The notes: generated by a model from the sequence alone, not told the origin. DNA of 64,000 nt from Chrysopilus asiliformis (GCA_964034945.1 OZ035962.1:50710231-50774230); one strand, 5' to 3'; shown: positions 44,559 through 55,068, counted from the first letter of the stretch. Numbers and translations: made by a program.

Positions 44559-45496
44559 GGGTAGGAGCGGGCATGTTGAATTACCGGGCATGTTGAATTA
44601 TTGCAAAATTTAAAAAAACTACTCAGTCAATTTTTTTTTAAATTTTAGTATGTTGTTAGTACTGATATCCTCTACTTGCCATAAAATTTTGACAGCGATA
44701 CCTTATTTATATCGTAATTGACAGGAATATGTGTGTTTTTGGCTCTAAAAGTAAATATTAGACTATACAGTGATTTACCCATTTCTCATATAAATTTTTG
44801 TCAATCTGGAAATTTTTTGTATTAAAAGTGTTGTGCAACACCTCTAGAATAAAAAAAACCTCGTGGGACATTCAAATTTATTGTTTTTGTGATTTTTCTA
44901 AGAGAAAATATCAAAAAAGTGGGTTGCGGGTAAGTTGAATAACGGCTTGGCGGGCAAGTTGAATCATTTTTTTTCTTACGTTTTATTGGTTTTTTGACGT
45001 TGGTTTCACATTTCCTTTGTTCTTTTATAAATTTTTGTTTGTTTCTTGATGATTTTTTACATTTTTTATAAAAACGCAGCAGGAAAACAATCAAAAATTG
45101 GTCAACTAAAAAAACCAAACAAGCGATTAACTAAATTGATAATTTCATTTTTTTTTTCATATTTACATTATATAATGTATATTAAAATTTTTTTGCTTAA
45201 TAAAATACTTTATTTCATTCTTTTTTTCTTAAGAAATAACGTTTTTTCATTCTTAAGTATGAAAACTTACAATTATTCAACTTACCCGCACCACTTGCAA
45301 ATCGGCGGGCATGTTGAATCACCCTTTAAATTGAGCTGGAGGGCAGTTAATAAAACATTTAAAAAAAAATTTCTTCTATGAAATGTAGTCAAGGAATCCC
45401 TCTATCGAATGGCTTAACCATTGGAGCGATATGTGATTTTATGTGCGCGCTACAACCTAAATTCTAAAAAGTAATTCAACACGCCCGCTCCTACCC
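44559..45496. mobile_element. TA-flanked TIR element with iterons, copy 1
   Basis: 938 bp, ends GGGTAGGAGCGGGCATG and GCCCGCTCCTACCC, flanked by TA on both sides (44557-44558, 45497-45498). The motif GCGGGYAWGTTGAAT recurs at least six times in both orientations, at the ends and at about 44935, 44955, 45275 and 45305. No transposase of its own is readable. Non-autonomous relative of a Tc1/mariner-like (ITm) family is the best reading. Confidence 0.85.
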
Positions 45497-45728
45497 TACA
45501 TATGGCAGATAAGTAAATAAATTTAGAGGCACAAAACGTTTTATGTAAAATAATTCATACCAATAAAATAATTACGAGTTCAACGAATTATAATAGTTCA
45601 ACATAAAGTATAAAAAAAGTTAACAATTTTATTTATTTAAGTTTCTAAAATTTTATTTTTCTTGCTTTTAAATTTGCGGATTCTTCAATTATTTCATTAG
45701 TGTCGATTTTTTCACAAATATCTCTTTC

Positions 45729-45871
45729 AATTGCTATCATCGATAACTAATCGCTCCTGCGATAATTTTTAATTTCGAAAATGATCTCTCACCACTTGCA
45801 ACTGAAACTGGAAGACTCAAAAATATTCGTAAAGCAACAGTTACGTTCACGAATATATTTTCTAGCAAATT
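45729..45871 (-). pseudogene. hAT transposase C-terminal dimerisation remnant
   Basis: About 45 codons reading NLLENIFVNVTVALRIFLSL and then PVSVASGERSFSKLK, the hallmark of the hAT family C-terminal dimerisation domain (TVASGERSFSKLK-type). It is followed by stops after AGAISYR. The rest of the transposase is deleted or replaced by the nested element. Confidence 0.88.
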
Positions 45872-46103
45872 CGAATAAAATATAGATCACAAAAAATATT
45901 TGAATTTGTATTTAGAGTTTTCAAATATTTTTTTTAATAAATTAAACACAGAAATTTTTTTTGAAAAATTTTTGTTTACACAAATATAAAAAATGAAAAA
46001 TATATAATTATTTAAATCGAAAGAGGAAAGGCGCCCTTTAGATCGGCGCGCCCCCATGCCTTGCATGGTCTGCATATTAGGTTGAGCCGGGCCTGCCTAC
46101 ACA

Positions 46104-46303
46104 CGCTACAGCATCGTCGCCAACATCCAATGTTTCCCAAATCCAGTGTTGCCGCTGCCCTCAGGTGAGAGTGAAAAATCTCAAAAATCTCCCAAACCAA
46201 TGTCACAAATAGCTAGTTTTGTGACTTTTTTAATTGCTTTTCAAACATATAATTTGGTTTTCAAAATGGGTTTTAATGCATGTATTTTGTAACAAAAATA
46301 AAA
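46104..46303. other. Spacer between two TIR-element copies
   Basis: About 200 bp after the hAT target duplication, without gene or recognised repeat. Confidence 0.4.
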
Positions 46304-46305
46304 TA

Positions 46306-47234
46306 GGGTAGGAGCGGGCATGTTGAATTATCGGGCATGTTGAATTATTGCCAAATTTAAAAAAACTATCCAGTCAATTTTTTTGAAATTAGAGTATATT
46401 GGTAGTATTAATGTCCTCTACTTGCCATAAAATTTTGACAGCGATACCTTATTTATATCGTAAGTGACAGGAATATGTGTGTTTTTGGCTCTAAAAGTAA
46501 ATATTAGACTATACAGTGATTTACCCATTTCTCATACAAATTTTTGTCAATCTGGAAATTTTTTGTATTAAAAGTGTTGTGCGACACCTCTAGAATAAAA
46601 AAAACCTCGCGAGACATTGAAATTTATTGTTTTTGTGATTTTTCTAAGAGAAAATATCAAAAAAGTGGGTTGCGGGAAAGTTGAATAACGGCTTGGCGGG
46701 AAAGTTGAATCATTTTTTTCTTACGTATTTTTTGTTTTTTTGACGTTTGTTTCACATTTCCCTTGTTCTTTTATCAATTTTTGGTTGTTTCTTGATGATT
46801 TTTTACATTTTTTATAAAAACGCAGCAGGAAAACAATCAAAAATTGGACAACAAAAAAAAAAATGAAATAAACGATTAACTAAATCGTAAATTTTATTGT
46901 TTTTTTTCATATTTACATTATGTAGTGTTTATTTAAAATTTTTACTTAATAAAATACTTAAAAATAAGGTTTTTTCATTCTTAAGTATGGAAAATGTATG
47001 GAAAATTACAGTTATTCATCTTACCCGCACCACTTGTAAATCGGCGGGCATGTTGAATCACCCTTTAAATTGACCTGAAGGCCAGTTAATAAAACATTTT
47101 AAAAAAAGTTCTTCTATGAAATGTAGTCAAGGTATCACTCTATCGAATGGCTTAACCATTGGAGCGATATGTGACTTTATGTGCGCGCTACAACCTAAAT
47201 TCTAAAAAGTAATTCAACATGCCCGCTCCTACCC
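46306..47234. mobile_element. TA-flanked TIR element with iterons, copy 2
   Basis: 929 bp, same ends, TA flanks (46304-46305, 47235-47236) and internal iterons as copy 1, about 90 percent similar by eye and in the same orientation. It is an independent insertion, since its flanks differ from those of copy 1. Confidence 0.88.
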
Positions 47235-47236
47235 TA

Positions 47237-47690
47237 CAGTAGACGCACCTTAATGTGATCACATTGGAACCCAGACAAAGTGATAACATTGACCGACTGA
47301 TAACAGTAAGGGAAAGGCACCATAAAGAAGAGTAAAACTCAAAAACAATAAAAAACACAAATTATTCGTAAACCAAATGAAATAACACTATCTTCATTAT
47401 CTTAAATGTCTAATATATCGTACAATGTCATATTTTTCGAAAAAAAATTATCAATTGTTGCTTAATATAGCGTAGAATTTTTGAAAAAATTGTCAAACAA
47501 TTGACTTCGAAAGAAATTTTATGAGTACCAAACGGTGTTAAAATGCCAGAAACGTCAATCCAAAACAAGTTGCTGTATTGGATAAATACTTGTTGAACCG
47601 CCCGTAACTCGTCACTGATCACAATAAACGAATATGGATCACTATTGGATTTTTTTTAATGCATTTACATTGCGCGGGCCCGTTCTGAGC
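47237..47690. other. Stretch without recognisable gene
   Basis: AT-rich, no domain-bearing reading frame. The repeated words GTGATAACA and TGATCACATT (47258-47310 and 47695-47730) may mark a decayed repeat. Confidence 0.35.
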
Positions 47691-47850
47691 TATTTTGATC
47701 ACATTACAAAATAACATTGCATTATCACCGAAGCTACGTATGTGTGAAAAATTTCAAGTCAATCGAGTGGGAATAGATGAAAATTTAATTACAAAATGTG
47801 ATCCTAACAAACAGACGAACAAACAAGTGAAACCAAATAAAAGCTTGTAA
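47691..47850 (+). mobile_element. Diverged mini-me-like 3' fragment
   Basis: AAAATTTCAAGTCAATCG, a decayed (CAGA/GAAC)n tract at about 47805-47825, and the end AATAAAAGCTTGTAAAA match the order of the block at 9240-9400. The copy is old. Confidence 0.55.
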
Positions 47851-48720
47851 AAAATGTGAGAATTATGTGAAGTAGAATATTTAAATAGAATTTTTCGAAA
47901 ATTGCTGAAAATCTCCGAAAAGTCGCCAAAAGATCAGTAAAATCTGAAATCTTAAAACTGGTTTTTCGAGTCATAAAAGTCGCTAGATTTGAGATAAGTC
48001 GCTGAAAATGGCAACACTGCTCTTACCCCAACCATAAACAAATTATATACAGACTGTTTTTCTCTAACAACTCATCTTTGAAAAATAATCCCCCAAAGCA
48101 GCAGATATGCATGCGGTCGGCAGGTCGGCAGCGCACACGAGCAGCGGAGCATTGTCGCTTGGTCGAACAAAAACATTCAATTCATTTTCAAACTTTCTGA
48201 TCAACACGAAGTTTTACCGAAATCGTAGTTTTCTATAAACTTTTGGGAAAGTACCGCTAGCTATAACGGTTCCAACTAAAAATTTATTGTAAGCAATCAA
48301 AATATTCAAATCGAAAACCTGCGGAAGGAAAAAATACGCACACACAAAAAAATACATACACAATACAAACGCACAAAAAAAAACACCAAACACATTTGCC
48401 CCCGCTTCGTGTCGCTTGCATAAGAACGAGAATAAAACTAACTAGAAAGAACAACTGGTTTTAATAAAGGGCGAATGTAAGCAGCGACATGTATAGGCGA
48501 TCACCACGGCTGCTTGTGGCTGCTAGTGTGTACTGTCGGCTAGTCGGCAGCTCTTACGTCACGATGGGGGATTATTTTGAATTTCGGTTTTGCACTAAGT
48601 TGAGTTGTTAGAAAAAAACAGTCTTTATATAATATGTTTATGCCCCAACCTTGTCAATTGTCAGCATCAAACACCACCACTAACTTGGCTACAGACTTTC
48701 AACATCGACTTAGGCTGCTT
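47851..48720. other. Stretch without recognisable gene
   Basis: About 870 bp. Less repetitive than the surroundings, with GC-richer patches (48105-48170 and 48480-48560: GGTCGGCAGGTCGGCAGC, GTCGGCTAGTCGGCAGC). It could hold host non-coding sequence, but no promoter or exon can be supported. Confidence 0.35.
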
Positions 48721-48724
48721 AAAG

Positions 48725-48842
48725 AGCCCCATCCACGACATACATGCATGCGCATACAACTGTGTATGCGCACACCAATGTTAATTTGCTATTCGCAGAG
48801 ACCGGTGTTGTCATGCATTTATTTCGTGGATGGGGCATTTAA
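48725..48842. repeat. Nested inverted repeat
   Basis: Outer arms GCCCCATCCACGACATAC and ATTTCGTGGATGGGGC pair. Inside them TGCGCATACA and TGTATGCGCA form a second perfect 10-bp stem with 4-nt loop. Possible foldback element or cruciform. Confidence 0.7.
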
Positions 48843-49164
48843 AGGCCGACGGCCACGCGAAGATGAACATTTTTTTTTTAATAAAGTTATTCAACTTTAA
48901 CATGCTTTTGACTCAAATGTCAGATTCGAACAAAATATAATTTCTATACATTGTTTGAAAATTTCATGGTTATGGTCAGGAAATAAGATTAAAATCCCTA
49001 TTGTAGTCTTCCTATAAAAGTACCGTGTCCGCATTCTGTCTTTCCCACTGAAAATTAATATATTTGTCTTTCTAGTTTTCTGCAAAAATTTCCCGTGGCC
49101 CTCGACCTTAATGCGCGAATGAAGTTTCAAATATGTATAGTTTATATAAAAATGAGGAAACCCC

Positions 49165-49850
49165 CTTCCCCTTCCCCTTTCCCTTTCCCTTTCCCTTTCC
49201 CTTTCCCTTTCCCTTTCCCTTTCCCCTTCCCCTTCCCCTTCCCCTTCCCCTTCCCCTTCCCCTTCCCCTTCCCCTTTCCCCTTCCCCTTCCCCTTCCCCT
49301 TCCCCTTCCCCTTCCCCTTCCCCTTCCCCTTCCCCTTCCCCTTCCCCTTCCCCTTCCCCTTCCCCTTCCCCTTCCCCTTCCCCTTCCCCTTCCCCTTCCC
49401 CTTCCCCTTCCCCTTCCCCTTCCCCTTCCCCTTCCCCTTCCCCTTCCCCTTCCCCTTCCCCTTCCCCTTCCCCTTCCCCTTCCCCTTCCCCTTCCCCTTC
49501 CCCTTCCCCTTCCCCTTCCCCTTCCCCTTCCCCTTCCCCTTCCCCTTCCCCTTCCCCTTCCCCTTCCCCTTCCCCTTCCCCTTCCCCTTCCCCTTCCCCT
49601 TCCCCTTCCCCTTCCCCTTCCCCTTCCCCTTCCCCTTCCCCTTCCCCTTCCCCTTCCCCTTCCCCTTCCCCTTCCCCTTCCCCTTCCCCTTCCCCTTCCC
49701 CTTCCCCTTCCCCTTCCCCTTCCCCTTCCCCTTCCCCTTCCCCTTCCCCTTCCCCTTCCCCTTCCCCTTCCCCTTCCCCTTCCCCTTCCCCTTCCCCTTC
49801 CCCTTCCCCTTCCCCTTCCCCTTCCCCTTCCCCTTCCCCTTCCCCTTCAA
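49165..49850. repeat. (CCCCTT)n array, reverse complement of GGGGAA
   Basis: The first ~55 bp are CCCTTT hexamers, then ~630 bp of near-perfect CCCCTT hexamers with no visible interruption except one extra T near 49275. Same motif as at 41.7 kb on the opposite strand. Predicted Lys/Gly, Pro/Leu or Pro/Ser repeats are artefacts. Confidence 0.97.
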
Positions 49851-49992
49851 GTGTAATAAACAACTCAAAAAATCTCGATTTGACAGCCGCAAATGTACCG
49901 CGAAAAACTTTAGTGTTTTTAATAATTTACCAAAGACAATGAATTCCGCAGTACCCGTTTATTATTACTTTAGGAGGAATCAAATGTGAATA

Positions 49993-50415
49993 ATGAGACG
50001 AAATCTACGGGACGCGTCAGATCCTTTTCCGATACCCGAAGAAAGGTAAAAAAGCGTAATTTATGTATGTTTAAAAACTTTAAATTTATGCGTTTGTGAG
50101 GTTTATAGAAATAAATGGGCTTCCACAGGCACTAGCAGTGGAAATCATTGAAATGTTGACTCCGCACATGCCTAATCAAATTTTAATATCGCCTGCTCTT
50201 GGTGTTTTGTGTGCGCTAAACTTCTACGCAAACGCACTGTTTTCACCACCTCACAAAGCAAGTGATATCCCTTGGAAATGTCGATAAAAACGTTGGAAAT
50301 GTGGAATAGATTTCCAGACATCAAACCATTAGTGTTAACCGAGTGAAGGAAATCGCATTGGAAGTCAAACCTGCATTAGTGTGCTGTATCCACCAACACA
50401 ATTAAAAGAAAGTTG
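49993..50415 (+). pseudogene. HARBI1/PIF-type transposase N-terminal relic with a small intron
   Basis: Exon 1 (49993-50045) reads MRRNLRDASDPFPIPEE. A 55-bp GT...AG intron (50046-50100) is followed in phase by exon 2 (50101-50287) reading RFIEINGLPQALAVEIIEML and then SPALGVLCALNFYA. The order RRxLRDxSxPF, PExxF, L-x-PH and LxVLxALxFYA is that of the N-terminal part of HARBI1-like nucleases. A stop at 50285 is followed by frameshifted matches (SRHQTISVNRVKEIALEV, then YPPTQLKES) to about 50415. The catalytic DDE core is absent. It could be a PIF/Harbinger remnant or a decayed domesticated HARBI1. Confidence 0.78.
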
Positions 50416-50730
50416 AATATGTGCACATAACTCGCTTATCGATAATTATCGACAGTTCCCTCAGAATCCCTATACGGGTTTTCCAAAGTGGTACTTAGAA
50501 GAAGTGTACGCGTTTTAAAAGTGATTTTCGTGAAAGAAGGGCATTAAAGTAATACCCTCGTGTCATTTTGAAATCGGATTAAAGTGTTAAACGCAAATAA
50601 AGTGCAAAAACGTCCAACGTTTGACGTTTCTCGACTAGTGTTCCTCTAAATAATGCTCATAGTTCGGTGGTCCTCAACACATGTCAACTACCGTCAGCCT
50701 TGATCTTTGGCCGTTATCGAGATCGTAAAA
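50416..50730. other. Stretch without recognisable gene
   Basis: About 315 bp between the HARBI1 relic and a Helitron. No domain, repeat or clear regulatory motif. Confidence 0.4.
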
Positions 50731-51204
50731 TCTCTATATATAAAATCGTTTAACCTGATTGACTGACTCACTCACTCATCAACGACCAGCCCAAACCCCT
50801 GGAGCTAGAAACTTGAAACTTTCACAGTATGTCCCAACCATCAAGTAGGCGCTCACTAAGGCGGGGTTTTCCGAAAATTTTACCGCTACGGGAGTAAACG
50901 GGGGGTAAAGGGAGTTTGGATGTTTTTAAACCGTGATTTTCGCCATGAAACCTGCTCAATAGGAGGCTGAAAAGTTTCACTCGGGTGTTTTCGGTGTCGC
51001 AGAGCACGAATCCGATATTAGCTTTCCAAAATTAGAAACGGAAGATCCTGTAAGAATATCGCATATATACCTTTACCCATTTTTTCCCGGGAAAAAGTTT
51101 CATTAGGAGGGTTTCGGGGTTGCTGATCACTAGGGCAACCGGAATCATGCATTTGCATGTTTTTTTATACGTGTCTTATCAACAAAAGTTTAGTATACTA
51201 AAGC

Positions 51205-51629
51205 GAGAACTCCAATTGGGCAGAGGCAGCAGCAGAGGCAGAAGCAGAACTTTAGAACACATAGCGTCTTATGTGATGAGCTCCAATAAAGCAGCAGCAG
51301 AGGCAGCGGCAGAAGCAGAAACACATTTTGGCTCTAATCTCTAAATTTCTGCTTTCAATTTAACCTTACAAATCGTTGTTGATATTTTTTGGATATATGG
51401 ACGGAAGTAAATATTTGTAATACTTGAAATGGAGGAGAAATTAATTGAATACTTAAAATAAATATTATACGACAAATCATGCCGCGGATATAAATACGTA
51501 CAACGTTTTGACAGATTTCTGCTATTTTCGTCAGAATTCAAATTTCATTGTGGGACAGAAAGCAGATTCTGCTTCTGCCACTGCTACTGCTTCTGCCTCT
51601 GCTGCTGCCTCTGCTCAATTGGAGTTCTC
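51205..51629. repeat. Inverted-repeat insert with GCAGAGGC arms
   Basis: Left arm GAGAACTCCAATTGGGCAGA and a (GCAGAGGCAGAA)-like tract. The right arm is its reverse complement ending TCAATTGGAGTTCTC. Arms ~55 bp, with imperfect copies of the GCAG tract near 51290. Probable foldback/MITE inside the hAT; target duplication not clear. Confidence 0.7.
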
Positions 51630-51689
51630 CCTTAATATATTTTAAGAAAAGTTATGCAGTTTCAACCCTACTTGTTACAGCATATGTAG

Positions 51690-51935
51690 CATATTTTGCA
51701 CTTTCGAATTGATAATGCATATTTTGCATATAAGTGCATATTGTAACAGCATATTTTTAGTTTATAATTGCATATTGAATGCATATTATGCATATTAGTC
51801 ACTTAAAAGCATTTTCTTGCTTTTTATAACTGCATATTGAATGCATATTATGCATATAGTTTATAACTGCATATTGAATGCTTATTATGCATATTAGTCA
51901 CTTAAAAGCATTTTCTTGCATATTGTAATGCAATT
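51690..51935. repeat. GCATATTGAATGCATATTA tandem repeat
   Basis: Three to four imperfect units with GCATATT, TATGCATATTAGTCACTT and AAAAGCATTTTCTTGC. The last two units are nearly identical. Related GCATATTTTA words recur near 53230-53280, at the other end of the hAT, and may be subterminal transposase-binding repeats. Confidence 0.65.
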
Positions 51936-52045
51936 TTTATACTTTGTTAATTTTTGAGAATAAAAAATGCCAAAAAACATTTTTAAAAGTTTTTGTAGCA
52001 TGTGTTTGCTGGAACTCTGTGGCCTTTAGCTTATTGGGATGATTT

Positions 52046-52167
52046 CTGTGGCCACAAGCAATAACCGCTTAAGTCGATTTTTATGTGAAGCTAAAATGTT
52101 CTTTTTGCAGGTTCAAATACAGTTAATATTGTAATTAGACTTAAGCGGTTATTGCTTGTGGCCACAG
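52046..52167. repeat. Short insert with perfect 30-bp inverted repeats
   Basis: 122 bp. Arms 52046-52075 and 52138-52167 are perfect complements, beginning CTGTGGCCACAAGCAATAAC. The 62-bp loop is non-coding. Perfect arms suggest a recent MITE or selected hairpin. Confidence 0.85.
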
Positions 52168-52379
52168 ATTTACTTTTTTGACATTCGAGGTTAAAGTAAT
52201 ACCGCATAAAAAGGGAATTCACCCAGTAATAGTGCAGCAAGTTTCAAATAATAGTCAGTCTCATTATTTTTAAACCTGATCCAGGGAGATTATCAGTGCG
52301 TTAGATCTAAAATATAATTGTTCTGTATAAAATATAATTGTTCTGAATTTGGAACCAAATCTCGCCCTTCCGCCACGCC

Positions 52380-52973
52380 CCATAATTACACGATGGGGAA
52401 CTTGGATCGCTGCTCAGCTATTATGCCAAAAATCATGAGAGATTGTTGCGCATTTTTGAGACGTTGGACAGTACGGAAGCAGCCTCAATAAAAATTTCGC
52501 AAGAGCTTCTACGCGACAGCACAGTAAGGGCGGATGTTATATTCATTGCATCAAACTATGCCTTTCTTGAGGCAACGATTACGAAATTAGAAACCAGTGC
52601 TCTACCACTTATGGAGCAAATTAAGATAGTTGCAGATACTGGAGACTCTATTAACAGTATACAAGGTGCGGCAGCTACAGTCATTAGAAAAAAATATGCT
52701 TCTGTATTTGAAAAGAATGAAGGGTTTGATTCATTGAGGAATATTTTCGCTGATTTATCTGGAGCACCAATAAACAGTCCCATAAAAGAAAAGTACACTA
52801 TTGCTGAAATAGTGGTTTTTAAATTCGCGCCAACCACCTCCGTTGATGTAGAACGCAGAACGCAGCATAAAGCTGTTTTCAGATCAAACAGACACAGCTT
52901 TTTATTCGATAACTTACGCGAACAGTTTGTTATTTATTGTAACAACAATTTAAATAAAACTATCTTTAAATAA
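52380..52973 (+). pseudogene. hAT transposase C-terminal part
   Basis: RWGTWIAAQLL is readable at about 52390-52425. After a stop and frameshift the frame 52443-52973 is open for 176 codons. It ends with FKFAPTTSVDVERRTQHKAV and FLFDNLREQFVIYCN, the hAT C-terminal dimerisation block in the variant found in many arthropod hAT elements. The N-terminal BED finger and most of the catalytic domain are not visible, so it cannot encode an active enzyme. Confidence 0.85.
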
Positions 52974-53766
52974 AGCACCTACTTAGTCAAAAAAAATATT
53001 TTACTCTTTAATTTCACTGAAGTATGAAGGCTACAAACCTTATTTTGTTTTCATTGTTCAGTTTTGCAGAGGAAATCAATATTTCGAATTTACTTCAAAA
53101 ATATTCAATCGTTCGCCACGAGAAATCCGGTACAAATGAATAGAAAATTCGTTTTGAGAGAAGCAAATATTATTTAAAATGACTGACCAATAAACCCCAA
53201 GTTTCGAAATTTCGAATTTACTTTATTTTGATAGCGCATATTTTAAGGGCATAAAACAGGTTTTTAAGAGCATATTTTAATCGCTTAAAACGTGTTTTTG
53301 AGTGCATGTTTCCGGTTGCCCTACTGATCACGAATCCGTTGTTACAATTTCAAAAATCCTAACGAAAGCTCCTGCGAATATCCTTTCCTGTTTTGATAAT
53401 GCGTATATCCTTTCCCGTTTTTGCTGGGAAAAAAGATATTAGGGGGTTTTCGGGGTCGCTGATCACGAATTCGGTGTTATATTTTCGAAATTCGAAACGG
53501 AAGGTCCTGTAACGATAACGCAAATATATTTTTTCCCATTTTTTCCCCGGGGAAATGGCATTAGGGGTTTTTGGGGTCACTGCTCACGAATCCGGTGTTA
53601 GACTAATTCGCAACGGAGAGACAAGATTTTTCTCAAAAGTTTTTAAGTTCGTTCCGGTTTGCTTCTTATTCTAAAATTTATGGAAAAAACTTAACCCGGC
53701 AACGACGGGTATGCAAGCTAGTAATTCATATTTTTATGTAAACTAATATTTTAGAGAATGGGCTGC

Positions 53767-53825
53767 AGGTCGACTGCATATATACGACTGCATATATCGA
53801 CTGCATATATCGACTGCATATATAC
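53767..53825. repeat. Four direct repeats of CGACTGCATATAT
   Basis: A 13-bp unit is repeated four times immediately before the LINE RT fragment begins (TATACTGATTTAACC). It may be slippage at the 5' truncation junction of the LINE. Confidence 0.8.
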
Positions 53826-54975
53826 TGATTTAACCAAAGCATTTGACTCAATTTCGCATAAAATTTAGTTGTTTAAGCTTTCTGTTCTGGGTTTTCCCCC
53901 ATTATTTCTCAAGTGGTTAAATTCTTACCTTTGTGATCGCACTCAAAGAGTTTGTTTTCGAGGGAAAACTTCGAAAACAATATACAATATTTCTGGTGTA
54001 CCTCAGGGAAGCCATCTGGGTCCGATGCTTTTCGTGTTATATATGAATGACATTTATTTGATTATAAAAAATAGCTCTATTTTGCTCTTTGCTGACGATA
54101 TGAAAATATACCGCCCTATTCGCGACATAAATGACTGTGTACTTTTATCGAATGACTTTGAAAATTTTTATGTGTGGTGTAAAAAAAATTTTATGTTATT
54201 AAACGTTGACAAGTGCTCTGTCCTTAGTTATGGTAGGAAGAAAAGATTTTTATTTTATGACTATACCCATGAAGGGACTGATCTAATCAGGCTCCAACAA
54301 ATTAAGGACCTTGGTGTAATTTTTGACGTTTCTCTTACTTTTGTTGATCACATAAATTCGATTTTGAGTCGAGCTAATTCCCTCATGGGCTGTATCAAGA
54401 GGTGGCCTAAGGAATTTTCTGACCCTTTTGTCACCAAATCCTTATACTGCTCTCTGGTTCGTCCAATATTAGAATATTGTTCTGTGGTTTGGGACCCTTT
54501 CTATGCGATACATTGTGATCGTATAGAGAAGGTGCAAATGAGATTTAGTCGTTTTGCGCTGAAGGGACTGCCCTGGAACAATGTCTTAAGTCTACCTCCT
54601 TATGCAGATCGACTTGCGCTGCTAAATTTAAAAAGTTTAAAAGAAAGAAGGAGTATCACAAAGACTACCTTTATGTTCAAATTGTTGACGGGACTGATTA
54701 GGTCGCCTCAAATATTATAAAATATATCTATACTTACTCCTTCTCGCCCACTTAGATGTCATAACTTTCTTCATGTTGCTATGCATCGTACAAACTATGG
54801 TTTTAACGAACCTATATCTAACATATGCCGTAATTTCAATTTGAAATTTGAAAATATTGATTTTAACAATAGTTTGGAGTTTCTGAAGAGTAAGCTTTAA
54901 ATATGTTATTGTAAGAAATATTAATCAGCAATCAGTATTTTGATGAAAAATTTGTAATAAATAAAATAAATATTC
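53822..54975 (+). pseudogene. 5'-truncated LINE: reverse transcriptase C-terminal half and 3' tail
   Basis: Begins in the RT palm (DLTKAFDSISHK), has a TAG two codons later, and is then open to a TAA at 54718. Matching sequence continues in the same frame to about 54899. Key motifs: GVPQGSHLGPMLF, LFADDMKIY (catalytic FADD), a WCKKNFMLLNVDKC block, and the thumb region CIKRWPKEFSDPFVTKSLY. The order fits Jockey-superfamily non-LTR elements. The end AATAAATAAAATAAA is a simple-repeat tail. It lies ~95 bp upstream of the aPKC exon, within the presumed intron. Confidence 0.9.
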
Positions 54976-55068
54976 GTCACGTAAATTCTGTAGAAACATA
55001 GTTTTTTATAAAAAAAAGTCATGTACTGTTCACATCAGATATTTTTTAATATTTTTATTTTTTCACAG

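Larger units (their letters stand above)
44455..46095 (-). mobile_element. hAT transposon remnant with 8-bp TSD CCTACACA
   Basis: Ends CAGCGCCGGCTC and GAGCCGGGCCTG, flanked by CCTACACA at 44447-44454 and 46096-46103. A minus-strand transposase remnant at 45729-45871 confirms the superfamily. A second transposon (44559-45496) sits inside, so the hAT itself is about 700 bp and internally deleted. Confidence 0.9.
51131..53322 (+). mobile_element. hAT transposon remnant with 8-bp TSD CTGATCAC
   Basis: Ends TAGGGCAACCGGAA and TTCCGGTTGCCCTA, flanked by CTGATCAC (51123-51130, 53323-53330). The octamer lies in the Helitron consensus GGTCGCTGATCACGAATCC, so the host site is known. 2192 bp, with a decayed transposase in the right half and two further inverted-repeat insertions in the left half. 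Confidence 0.93.
50731..53721 (+). mobile_element. Non-autonomous Helitron carrying a hAT element
   Basis: Begins TCTCTATATATAAAATCG after A. It ends with the hairpin ACCCGGCAACGACGGGT, then ATGCAAG and CTAG before T, the classical Helitron 3' terminus. Without the 2192-bp hAT and its duplication it is about 790 bp. It contains units of the ~120-bp minisatellite seen at 42 kb (GGGGTCGCTGATCACGAAT, AGGTCCTGTAACGATAAC). Confidence 0.9.

Noticed and set aside
48897..49942. Lys-Gly, Glu-Gly, Pro-Leu and Pro-Ser repeat proteins
   Set aside because: All are products of the CCCCTT/GGGGAA hexamer array read in different frames; the same holds for 41522-42072.
53760..53780. CTGCAGGTCGACTGCA looks like a cloning polylinker
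   Set aside because: The PstI/SalI-like string is part of a local 13-bp direct repeat and no other vector sequence adjoins it, so coincidence is more likely than vector contamination.
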